Counted from the first letter of the stretch, positions 1 through 5,900 are shown. The stretch is 7,194 bases of DNA from Thalassospiraceae bacterium (GCA_030638205.1 DAOWFB010000143.1:1-7194); one strand, 5' to 3'. Made by a program: numbers and translations. The notes: generated by a model not told the origin, from the letters alone.

Positions 1-856
1 CACCGCGTGCATTTGGAATAATTTTATTGCGATATGTTTCAGCCTCGTTCTGCTTGCGCTCTTTATCCTGACGCGCACGCTGAACTTCGTTGAAGGCATC
101 AATAACTTTTTCCGGTGGATCAACTTTCAACAACTGCACCTGGGTAATGGTGATGCCGGCACCATAAGAATCTAAAATATCTTGTAGCAAACGCCGAGTG
201 CTATCGGCTACTTGCTGACGGCCACTGGTCATTGCTTTTTGCAATGTTGTCTGGCCAATTACTTCACGCATTGCGCTTTCAGATGCCAATTTTACCGTGG
301 TTTCCGGGTCGCGAATGTTAAATAGAAACTGGCTCGCGTCCTTTACCTTCCACTGGGCGGAAAAATCAACGTCGGCTATATTTTGATCGCCGGTCAACAT
401 CATGCTTTCTTCCAACACATCGCGTTCGGCAGTAGGTGCCCGACCAAACGCAGTGCGGCCATCACCGGCACTTCTAAAGCCGATATCGGTACGCCTAACC
501 TGTTCCACGTCGGGGGTCAGAACCCTGCCTATGGGTGCGGGGAAATACCAATGCAGACCCGGCATGGAAGTTTGGACAAATTTACCAAACAACATGACCA
601 CGCCCTGATGACCGGCATCAACCCGGTAAACACCACTGGCTAGCCAAAGGGTAATAGCGGCTAAAATAGCCAGCATAATGCCACGACCCGAACCAATGCC
701 ACCCGGCATCATTTTTTTGAAACTATCCTGCGAACGGCGCAATAGTTCTTCAATATCGGGCTGACCGGGGCCGCCGGCATTACCACCGCCACCCCATGGT
801 TCTTTTCCGCCGCCTCCGCCGCCCCATGGGCCGCCGCCTTGTGGTTTCCAGGCCAT
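1..856 (-). CDS. hflK: FtsH protease modulator HflK (5' part; C-terminus beyond left edge)
   Basis: HflK forms with HflC a membrane-anchored, periplasm-facing SPFH complex that encloses the FtsH AAA protease and modulates its degradation of membrane proteins. The first 285 codons are visible. Residues 1-32 are a Gly-rich cytoplasmic tail with two PWGGG units, as in HflK N-terminal domains. A single transmembrane helix lies at about 57-76 (GIMLAILAAITLWLASGVY). The band-7/SPFH domain starts right after it (VDAGHQGVVMLFGKF) and runs to about residue 260, ending in the diagnostic stretch VDPPEKVIDAFNEVQRARQD and the start of the helical region (EAETYRNKIIPNARG). The ATG at 856 has an AAGGA ribosome site (866-870 on the complement) nine bases upstream. 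No frameshift is seen. The family is usually about 350-400 residues, so the C-terminal helices, and probably hflC, lie outside the window. It is divergent from mrp. HflK is preferred over HflC because of the Gly-rich N-terminus. Confidence 0.95.
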   Translation of the reverse strand, partial: MAWKPQGGGPWGGGGGGKEPWGGGGNAGGPGQPDIEELLRRSQDSFKKMMPGGIGSGRGIMLAILAAITLWLASGVYRVDAGHQGVVMLFGKFVQTSMPGLHWYFPAPIGRVLTPDVEQVRRTDIGFRSAGDGRTAFGRAPTAERDVLEESMMLTGDQNIADVDFSAQWKVKDASQFLFNIRDPETTVKLASESAMREVIGQTTLQKAMTSGRQQVADSTRRLLQDILDSYGAGITITQVQLLKVDPPEKVIDAFNEVQRARQDKERKQNEAETYRNKIIPNARG

Positions 857-1162
857 TCACTATTTTCCTTCCCTGTGTTTAGCTACTATATATTCAGTGG
901 AACTAAAAAAATTACTCAACAAAAATGGGTGTATAAGCAAAAAAATCAAGCCGCTCGACTAATTATTCATTATTTATATTTGATAAAACTAATGTATTTA
1001 CCTATATCTAATGCCAATACATGATGAATGTGACGCTTATAGGGCAGGTAAGGGCCCGTTGCAACGCAAAGAGAATGCAAAGAGATAGAGCTTTGGGGCC
1101 CATATTGACACCCCAAATAAACCATTTAAAACCGTTAAATCCCCCAATTGGAGAAAACTAGT
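857..1162. other. divergent hflK/mrp intergenic region
   Basis: This 306-base spacer has no convincing gene. The left half (about 857-1020) is very AT-rich and should hold the hflK promoter. A minus-strand TTGAGT (complement of 914-919) is a possible -35 element, but no well-spaced -10 box stands out. The right half contains a 10-base palindrome CGTTGCAACG (1057-1066), two copies of GCAAAGAGA (1066-1074 and 1077-1085) spaced 11 bases apart, and the likely mrp promoter. A short plus-strand open frame that starts inside hflK at 839 has no ribosome site and is not counted as a gene. Confidence 0.6.
1105..1132 (+). promoter_or_regulatory. candidate sigma-70-type promoter of mrp
   Basis: A perfect TTGACA -35 hexamer (1105-1110) is followed, after 16 bases, by TAAAAC (1127-1132), which matches four of six positions of TATAAT. 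TTTAAA at 1125-1130 is an overlapping alternative but would leave only a 14-base spacer. Transcription would start near 1139, giving a leader of roughly 24 bases that includes the GGAG ribosome site. The weak -10 element keeps confidence low. Confidence 0.35.
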
Positions 1163-2311
1163 ATGACGCAGGCTTCACAGATATCTGAAGACCAAGTTTT
1201 AAAAGCACTAGAAGGCGTAATGGATGGAGGCAAAAGCATCGTCTCCAAGGGCATGGTGCAGGGCCTGCAGGTTCAAGACGGCCATGTTGTTATGGCTGTT
1301 GTGGTTCCCCCTTCGGTGGGTGCAGGCGCCGAACCCATACGCAAAGAAGCGGAAAAAGTCATCCACGCGCTGGAAGGTGTTCTTTCAGCAACCGTAGTGC
1401 TGACAGCCGAGAGCGAACCGGGCGGACATGCTGGCGGCGGCAATAGCGGGCACGACCATGGCCACGGCCACAATCATTCCCACGGTGCGCCCGCTGAAGA
1501 TGCGCCATTATTGCCCGGCGCAAAATCAATAATTGCCGTGGCATCGGGCAAAGGCGGGGTTGGCAAATCAACCACCGCTGTAAACCTTGCGCTTGCGCTT
1601 AAAGACCAAGGATTAAAAGTTGGCCTATTGGATGCCGATGTATACGGCCCCTCACAGCCCCGGATGTTGGGCATATCAGGCGAGCCCCAATCACCAAACG
1701 GAAAAACCCTAGACCCCATGGAAGGGCACGGCATTAAATGTATGTCCATAGGTTTTTTGGTCGATGAAGAAACACCAGTCGTCTGGCGTGGGCCAATGGT
1801 TCAGTCTGCACTAATACAAATGATGCGCGATGTTAATTGGGGAACGCTTGACGTATTGGTAGTTGATATGCCGCCGGGAACAGGCGATGTACAACTGACC
1901 ATGGCACAACAGGTGCCGTTGACCGGGGCCATCATTGTTTCAACCCCGCAAGACATTGCGCTTTTAGATGCCCGCAAGGGATTAAACATGTTCCGTCAGG
2001 TCGATGTACCGGTTTTGGGCATTATCGAAAATATGAGCTACTTCGCCTGCCCCCATTGTGGTGAGCACACCAATATATTTAGCCATGGCGGCGCAAAGAA
2101 AGAAGCCGAAACCGTGGGCATGGAGTTTTTGGGTGAAATACCACTAGATATCCAAATACGAGAAACATCTGATGGCGGCAACCCGGTTGTGGTTTCCGAC
2201 CCCGATGGCGCACATGCTATGGCGTATAAAGCCATTGCCAAACGTGTCTGGGAAAAAACCGAAGACGCAATTCAAGCCAAGGCCGCGTCTGAGCCTCGCA
2301 TTTTGCAATAA
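1163..2311 (+). CDS. mrp: Mrp/ApbC family iron-sulfur cluster carrier ATPase
   Basis: This is a cytosolic P-loop NTPase of the Mrp/ApbC/NBP35 family, which binds a [4Fe-4S] cluster at a dimer interface and passes it to apoproteins. Residues about 8-85 are the DUF59/MIP18-like domain. Residues 97-107 are a linker with six histidines alternating with other residues (HDHGHGHNHSH). Residues 122-365 are the ATPase, with the deviant Walker A GKGGVGKS at 129-136, DADVYGPSQPRMLG at 157-170, WRGPMVQ at 208-214, VVDMPPGTGD at 233-242, and the cluster-binding CPHC at 296-299 after ENMSYF. The 382-residue length is normal for the DUF59-containing form. I chose the ATG at 1163 because GGAG (1150-1153) lies nine bases upstream. 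An in-frame TTG at 1148 would overlap that site and add only five residues. The gene is transcribed alone, divergent from hflK, and closed by a stem-loop array. Confidence 0.95.
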   Translation: MTQASQISEDQVLKALEGVMDGGKSIVSKGMVQGLQVQDGHVVMAVVVPPSVGAGAEPIRKEAEKVIHALEGVLSATVVLTAESEPGGHAGGGNSGHDHGHGHNHSHGAPAEDAPLLPGAKSIIAVASGKGGVGKSTTAVNLALALKDQGLKVGLLDADVYGPSQPRMLGISGEPQSPNGKTLDPMEGHGIKCMSIGFLVDEETPVVWRGPMVQSALIQMMRDVNWGTLDVLVVDMPPGTGDVQLTMAQQVPLTGAIIVSTPQDIALLDARKGLNMFRQVDVPVLGIIENMSYFACPHCGEHTNIFSHGGAKKEAETVGMEFLGEIPLDIQIRETSDGGNPVVVSDPDGAHAMAYKAIAKRVWEKTEDAIQAKAASEPRILQ

Positions 2312-2329
2312 GGTGTTTTTTATAATCTA

Positions 2330-2361
2330 GCGACCAAGTGGTCGCCGCCGCTTATGCGGCG
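2330..2361 (+). terminator. tandem stem-loops downstream of mrp
   Basis: Two hairpins abut without a gap. The first is GCGACC-AAGT-GGTCGC (2330-2345). The second is CGCCGC-TTAT-GCGGCG (2346-2361), followed by the T-rich TTCTTTC. The second has the shape of a weak intrinsic terminator for mrp. The first may only stabilise the transcript end. Confidence 0.5.
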
Positions 2362-2374
2362 TTCTTTCAAAAAT

Positions 2375-2401
2375 AAAGGCGAGTCTGATTGACTCGCCTT
2401 T
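2375..2401. terminator. strong bidirectional Rho-independent terminator
   Basis: An 11-bp perfect stem (AAAGGCGAGTC / GACTCGCCTTT) with a five-base loop TGATT is followed on the plus strand by a run of six T (2399-2404). On the minus strand it is followed by a T-rich tract (complement of the A-rich 2369-2377). It sits between convergent genes, five bases beyond the minus-strand stop codon at 2407-2409, so it can close both mrp and the FecR/TPR-barrel operon. Confidence 0.85.
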
Positions 2402-2406
2402 TTTAA

Positions 2407-3750
2407 TTAAAACCTGATGGTTTTATTTATCATAAACTGACTACGCCAGTTGTTATATTCATAATTAACTATGTTTGATCTGGTATCAGATCTTTCCACC
2501 GTGGCGGTTATGATTACATCGTTTAATGCACTGGGCATGGTGTTGTTTTCAACAAACGACCCTAATGGTGCACCGGCGGTTATGGATGCGCCATAACGCT
2601 TATCACTGCGTTTAATGGCACTACTAATAAACGAATCGGGGTCGGAATAAGCATCTTTATTAAACGACAATCTACCCAATAAAAAACGCCCTTTTTCAAA
2701 TACTTGGGTGTGGTCTAGCCCTAATCCATAGCCTTTAAATTCATTATGGGTTTTACGTGCTTGTTTGACGGTATAATTAACGCTAACGCCGGATATGCCG
2801 TTTTTTATTAATGATGTTGTCTGCAGGCCAACTTTTCCATCCCAACGATTGCCGGTTTTTTGCGGTGCGGCCGTTACGCCCTGAAGGCCATTATAAAACT
2901 GATACTGATAGGTTCCCTCAACATATGGCGTATAAGTTTCACCGGGATTTGCATCCCAACGTGCGTGCGCGCCATAAGTGGTCATGTATGCTTTGCGATC
3001 CACATTTATTTTGCTGATATTGGTTGAGATATCTATTTTACCAATATCGACTTGCATGGTTGTGCCAATATCAATTCTTCCTAAAAACATGTTTTGCGCT
3101 CTTTGATTGGCCATCTGGTCGGCCATCAATGATATTTTTCCATACGCATCCTGCGGGCGTTGAAAACCAAGGTCGTAACGTATTTCAGCTGATGCATTTA
3201 ACATTGCGCCAATGTCGCTTTTTTTCTTAACCCCAGAGGCAAAGGTAACATCAATCAACGAAAGCTGGCCTGATTTGGTTGCCGAATTACGATTATTGTC
3301 ATAGTGCACACCAAATCCACCAGTAAGGGTTATGTGGGTTCGCTTTTGCTTGCTGGCAATTTGCTCAAGGTAGCCCTGCACCAAGGCTTTATCGGCATCT
3401 GATATATCGCTATCAAGCAATTTATTAAATTCAACCTCGGCATCGACAAGGTTATCAAGGCGAAATAAAACTAAACCATAAAGCATACGTACAACCGAAA
3501 CATCGGGGTGCATCAGCAATATGCGCTCTAATGCCGCCTGAGCATCGGTAAGGTTGCCTTGAGAAATTTGATAGCGCGCATAAAGAATATTTAATTCTAC
3601 ATTGTCCGGGTCTTTTAAAAGATCTTGATAGGTAACTTCACGATCTGTTGTTTCTAGGAGTTGGCCCCCCGCATCAGATTGGGCAAGGGCAGAAAAACTA
3701 ACGCCGCTTATGAGTACAAAAGAAATTGTGCTTAATATAATTTTTTTCAA
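2407..3750 (-). CDS. TPR plus outer-membrane beta-barrel protein, Slam-like (type XI secretion candidate)
   Basis: The product has 447 residues. A Sec signal peptide (MKKIILSTISFVLISGVSFS, then ALA before Q24) precedes TPR-like helical repeats at about 46-130, including NILYARYQISQGNLTDAQAA and VRMLYGLVLFRLDNLVDAEV. The rest, about 137-447, alternates polar and hydrophobic residues in beta-barrel fashion, opens with GGFGVHYDNNRN and ends in INKTIRF with a terminal Phe, the usual outer-membrane barrel signature. An N-terminal TPR followed by a C-terminal barrel of about 300 residues is the layout of Slam proteins (DUF560 barrel), which translocate specific cargo across the outer membrane. The start codon is TTG (complement of 3748-3750). 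GGGA lies seven bases upstream, and the next in-frame Met is residue 80, far inside the TPRs. It lies 14 bases after the FecR-protein gene, so the two are almost surely co-transcribed. A generic TPR porin is the main alternative. Confidence 0.65.
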   Translation of the reverse strand: MKKIILSTISFVLISGVSFSALAQSDAGGQLLETTDREVTYQDLLKDPDNVELNILYARYQISQGNLTDAQAALERILLMHPDVSVVRMLYGLVLFRLDNLVDAEVEFNKLLDSDISDADKALVQGYLEQIASKQKRTHITLTGGFGVHYDNNRNSATKSGQLSLIDVTFASGVKKKSDIGAMLNASAEIRYDLGFQRPQDAYGKISLMADQMANQRAQNMFLGRIDIGTTMQVDIGKIDISTNISKINVDRKAYMTTYGAHARWDANPGETYTPYVEGTYQYQFYNGLQGVTAAPQKTGNRWDGKVGLQTTSLIKNGISGVSVNYTVKQARKTHNEFKGYGLGLDHTQVFEKGRFLLGRLSFNKDAYSDPDSFISSAIKRSDKRYGASITAGAPLGSFVENNTMPSALNDVIITATVERSDTRSNIVNYEYNNWRSQFMINKTIRF

Positions 3751-3764
3751 TTTATTATCCCACT

Positions 3765-5195
3765 TTACTTTGGCGTAATTAATTCAATACCACCAACAAC
3801 ATCACCAACGCCCGAAGTTGCAATAAACAGACCCTGGCCCAGGTTTGGTTTGAGTGCGCCTCCACCATCAAGAAACACCATACCGCCCTCAATCCAATAG
3901 TTACTATCAGCGGTTGATTGTCTTGATATGGTTGTTGGGTCAAAGGTGCCAGTTAAAGAACTATAATCTAGGACACCGCTGGCATTTGTAGAGGCATCAA
4001 GACCAAGATTTTCACTGGTTATTGAAGTGCCGCCCAATGCCGACCCATTAACATTTATGTTGCTCCAACCGCCAGTAAGTGTGCGGGAGGTGAAGTTTGC
4101 GGTCACGGAAAAATCATAGCTTCCCACCGCTGAACCTGGGCTTTTACTATTATAATGTGCATATTCAGCTTCCAGCTGTGCTTGATTAATAGAGCCAGAG
4201 CAATCGCACTTGTATGGATCTCCGTATAATTTTGCGCCAGTTACGGCGTAATTAGCTGAGCCGGAATATGCACGGACCTCATCATAGGTCAGCAGCTTAA
4301 AAGACATACTTTCGGCGGTGGCTACGGCGGTGGATATCGCCATCACCTCGTTTTGAACCGCTTGAGTTATCTGTTGGGTAATAGCAACAGCCTGTGTTAC
4401 CGCCTGTTTTTGCCCGGATGCTTCTTCGGTGGATGCCAAAGACGATTTTCCATCGCTGCTGCTCTCAGTTTTTGCTTCGGTTTTGGCATCGCCATCGCCG
4501 TTCTTTTCTTCTTGTTTGGCCAAGGCTTCGCTGAACTTGGCAAATACTTCTGGTGGAATGGGGCCAACGGTGCCAGGGGCACCGCCAACATCAACCGCAA
4601 AACCATATCCCGGGCGCGTTACTTTGGCCTCGCCCTGATTATTTTTAAATACAAATCCGCCGGGCTTATCGCCGGTATTATTATTTGGTCCCGGGCCAAG
4701 CAGGCCAAAGAACCATTTGCCGTTTGTTTGGGTGGCAAAAAGGTTCGTGCCACGAATACCTATTTCACCAGTTGGGGTGTTAATTCTTACGTTTTGTGGG
4801 TTTTTTTTACCAATTTCGCCAGAAAGATAACGAAATGCCCCTTTGGCAACGCTGACCGCAAGAGATGATTCACCGCTGGGGTCATAAACCATATCATCAA
4901 TAACAATTTCGGAATCAGGGCCAACGGTAAAGGTGGTTTTATCCAGCAGCATTAGTTGCATTCCTGAATCCGCTGCGCTGATGATTTTTTCTTCAAAATA
5001 AACCGGGATGCCGCTACTGGCTTTTCTAGGGGTTTGCCCTTGTTGAATTAGCTCCACATTTCCACGAACCGCCGCCGATACACCTATTTGTTCTGCCGCA
5101 TAAGCATTTGGTGGATATGAAAGGTATATTATGGACGCGGCAAAAGCCGTAACGCCGATAAGCGAATGGTTTAATATTTTCAATTTTTCCCCCAT
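3765..5195 (-). CDS. exported FecR-domain protein with C-terminal beta domain; putative cargo of the adjacent barrel
   Basis: The product has 476 residues. Residues 1-33 are a Sec signal peptide with a hydrophobic core (SLIGVTAFAASIIYL) and an AYA cleavage site before A34. There is no lipobox cysteine, so it is not a lipoprotein. Residues about 36-200 form a FecR-type domain (VRGNVELIQQG, LLDKTTFTVGPDSEIVIDDM, VRINTPTGEIGIRGTNLF), found here without the N-terminal helix and membrane anchor of FecR anti-sigma regulators. Residues about 222-300 are a low-complexity linker rich in K, E, D, S, then Q, T, A. Residues about 300-476 are Gly/Ser/Thr-rich and look like all-beta structure (GSYDFSVTANFTSRTLTGGW, YWIEGGMVFLDGGGALKP), loosely resembling the small barrel domains of Slam cargo. 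The only cysteines are C330 and C332, in KCDCSG. The ATG at 5195 lacks an upstream ribosome site; a TTG at 5183 is a real alternative. It leads a two-gene operon with the TPR-barrel protein. Confidence 0.7.
   Translation of the reverse strand: MGEKLKILNHSLIGVTAFAASIIYLSYPPNAYAAEQIGVSAAVRGNVELIQQGQTPRKASSGIPVYFEEKIISAADSGMQLMLLDKTTFTVGPDSEIVIDDMVYDPSGESSLAVSVAKGAFRYLSGEIGKKNPQNVRINTPTGEIGIRGTNLFATQTNGKWFFGLLGPGPNNNTGDKPGGFVFKNNQGEAKVTRPGYGFAVDVGGAPGTVGPIPPEVFAKFSEALAKQEEKNGDGDAKTEAKTESSSDGKSSLASTEEASGQKQAVTQAVAITQQITQAVQNEVMAISTAVATAESMSFKLLTYDEVRAYSGSANYAVTGAKLYGDPYKCDCSGSINQAQLEAEYAHYNSKSPGSAVGSYDFSVTANFTSRTLTGGWSNINVNGSALGGTSITSENLGLDASTNASGVLDYSSLTGTFDPTTISRQSTADSNYWIEGGMVFLDGGGALKPNLGQGLFIATSGVGDVVGGIELITPK
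5188..5193 (-). promoter_or_regulatory. possible ribosome-binding site for an alternative TTG start of the FecR-domain gene
   Basis: On the minus strand GGGGGA (complement of 5188-5193) lies inside the first codons of the ATG-started frame and four bases upstream of an in-frame TTG (complement of 5181-5183). The 11 bases before the ATG (TTATTTATGTT) contain no purine-rich ribosome site. A TTG start would give the signal peptide MKILNHSLIGVTAF..., closely resembling the TTG-started neighbour (MKKIILSTISF). Confidence 0.45.
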
Positions 5196-5206
5196 AACAT
5201 AAATAA

Positions 5207-5242
5207 ATTAACTATATAGGAATTAGTTCCTATATAGTTAAT
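5207..5242. repeat. perfect 16-bp inverted repeat with 4-base loop upstream of the FecR-domain gene
   Basis: The arms are ATTAACTATATAGGAA (5207-5222) and TTCCTATATAGTTAAT (5227-5242), with TTAG between them. All 16 pairs match. It ends 11 bases before the ATG at 5195. It has no T-run typical of an intrinsic terminator. If transcription starts upstream of it, it would fold into a long AU-rich RNA hairpin in the leader. As DNA it could be a two-fold operator. The sequence does not resemble the Fur or Irr consensus closely enough to name a regulator. Confidence 0.9.
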
Positions 5243-5265
5243 ACCATAAACACATTTTGCATAAA

Positions 5266-5296
5266 ATTATATTCAAAATCAACAATATAAACGCAA
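5266..5296 (-). promoter_or_regulatory. weak promoter candidate for the FecR/TPR-barrel operon
   Basis: On the minus strand TTGCGT (complement of 5291-5296) is followed, after 19 bases, by a perfect TATAAT (complement of 5266-5271). The spacer is longer than the preferred 17 bases and the region is AT-rich, so a chance match is quite possible. If real, transcription would begin near 5259, placing the 16-bp inverted repeat inside the leader. Confidence 0.25.
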
Positions 5297-5306
5297 TACA
5301 GGTAAA

Positions 5307-5328
5307 ACACCCCCCATATGGGGGGTGT
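5307..5328. repeat. perfect 22-base GC-rich palindrome
   Basis: The half-site ACACCCCCCAT (5307-5317) is followed directly by its exact complement (5318-5328), centred on CATATG. As RNA it would form a 9-bp stem with an AUAU loop. On the minus strand the stem is followed by TTTACC, giving the shape GGTGTTTTACC, so it could act as an intrinsic terminator or attenuator for leftward transcription toward the FecR gene. On the plus strand no T-run follows. Confidence 0.9.
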
Positions 5329-5432
5329 GATCTTAAAAAACCGTCCAAAAATAAGGTGCTTGCTGGCATGGCGCATTCATTTTAGGGGGTATCAATTACT
5401 ACTTTAACGCAAGTGAAATTTTGGCCATGTCC

Positions 5433-5460
5433 TTGACTTTAGCGGATAAAGGTATATATC
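5433..5460 (+). promoter_or_regulatory. candidate sigma-70-type promoter of cspA
   Basis: TTGACT (5433-5438) matches five of six -35 positions. It is followed, after 16 bases, by TATATC (5455-5460) as the -10 element. Transcription would start near 5467, giving a leader of about 155 bases before the ATG at 5622. A leader of that length is typical of cold-shock csp genes. Confidence 0.55.
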
Positions 5461-5466
5461 AACCCC

Positions 5467-5621
5467 GTTACTACGTTGCACAGTCGTCTTGTGTGTGCCC
5501 TGATTGAACCCCGTGAATACGCGGTCGGCCAAGTTACTTTCCTGACATTGTGAGCGTTTGAACCGCGTTATCGGCATGTTGCTGATGTGCGTAACTTATA
5601 AATGTAAAAGGAACTACTACT
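5467..5621 (+). promoter_or_regulatory. long 5' leader of cspA
   Basis: The leader is inferred from the promoter position. It contains no open frame of note. One possible long-range pairing is ACGCGGT (5519-5525) with ACCGCGT (5562-5568), a 7-bp stem enclosing 36 bases. The ribosome site AAGGA (5608-5612) lies in an unpaired-looking A/T-rich stretch nine bases before the start codon. In the cspA family such leaders control mRNA stability and translation with temperature. That role is inferred here. Confidence 0.4.
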
Positions 5622-5831
5622 ATGGCTAACGGCACCGTGAAATGGTTTAACGCCACCAAGGGTTATGGGTTTATCGAACCTGAAGATGGCGGCAAAGATG
5701 CCTTCATTCACATCTCAGCACTTGAGCGTTCCGGTATTGGATCGCTCCAGGACGGACAAAAAGTAACCTATGAATTGATTGCTGGTCGTGACGGCAAAGA
5801 AGCCGCCGAAGAAATCAAACTTCGCGACTAA
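5622..5831 (+). CDS. cspA: CspA-family cold-shock protein
   Basis: This 69-residue single cold-shock domain protein is an OB-fold that binds single-stranded RNA and DNA in the cytoplasm and melts or prevents RNA secondary structure. The RNP1 motif KGYGFIEPE (residues 13-21) and RNP2 motif DAFIHISAL (26-34) are both present, with the aromatic surface residues W8, F9, Y15, F17, F28 and H30. The N-terminal MANGTVKWFNATKGYGFI and the length match typical proteobacterial Csp proteins exactly. The ATG at 5622 has AAGGA nine bases upstream. The gene has its own promoter and long leader, is followed by a hairpin terminator, and precedes a DEAD-box helicase gene. Whether this paralogue is cold-induced, growth-phase-regulated or constitutive cannot be read from the sequence, so the symbol is given at family level. 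Confidence 0.95.
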   Translation: MANGTVKWFNATKGYGFIEPEDGGKDAFIHISALERSGIGSLQDGQKVTYELIAGRDGKEAAEEIKLRD

Positions 5832-5854
5832 TACTGATATTTTTTAAGAGGTTG

Positions 5855-5900
5855 GCCGGGGTTCCCCATTCATTGAATGGTGTTCCCCGGCTTCCTTTTA
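5855..5900 (+). terminator. Rho-independent terminator after cspA
   Basis: GCCGGGG (5855-5861) pairs with CCCCGGC (5885-5891). Inside the loop CCATTC pairs with GAATGG, making an extended two-part stem. TTCCTTTTA follows at 5892-5900. The T-run is interrupted, so partial read-through into the helicase gene is possible. Confidence 0.7.

Larger units (their letters stand above)
5196..5621. other. divergent regulatory region between the FecR/TPR-barrel operon and cspA
   Basis: These 426 bases contain no credible gene. From left to right they hold a perfect 16-bp inverted repeat next to the FecR-gene start, a weak minus-strand promoter candidate, a perfect 22-base palindrome, a stretch without recognised signals (about 5330-5430), the cspA promoter and the roughly 155-base cspA leader. 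The individual elements are listed separately. Confidence 0.75.

Noticed and set aside
383..643. Plus-strand open frames (383-643 and 402-608) antisense to hflK
   Set aside because: The minus strand reads as a continuous HflK/SPFH protein through this whole stretch.
839..1024. 61-codon plus-strand open frame in the hflK/mrp spacer
   Set aside because: It overlaps the hflK start, has no ribosome site, and its composition reflects AT-rich non-coding DNA.
1148..1162. TTG start five codons upstream for mrp
   Set aside because: It overlaps the GGAG ribosome site that is correctly spaced for the ATG at 1163.
4353..4868. 171-codon plus-strand open frame antisense to the FecR-domain gene
   Set aside because: It has no ribosome site, biased composition and no recognisable domain. 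The opposite strand encodes a coherent signal peptide and FecR domain.
3765..5195. FecR-type anti-sigma regulator of iron uptake
   Set aside because: It has a cleavable signal peptide at the very N-terminus and lacks the cytoplasmic helix and inner-membrane anchor. No sigma factor gene is adjacent on the visible side.
5207..5242. Fur or Irr iron box
   Set aside because: The half-site ACTATATAGGAA does not fit the Fur GATAAT pattern or the Irr TTTAGAA...TTCTAAA pattern well enough to name it.
5207..5328. CRISPR or mobile-element ends suggested by inverted repeats
   Set aside because: The two palindromes are unrelated in sequence, no spacer-repeat periodicity or transposase is present, and no flanking target duplication was seen.
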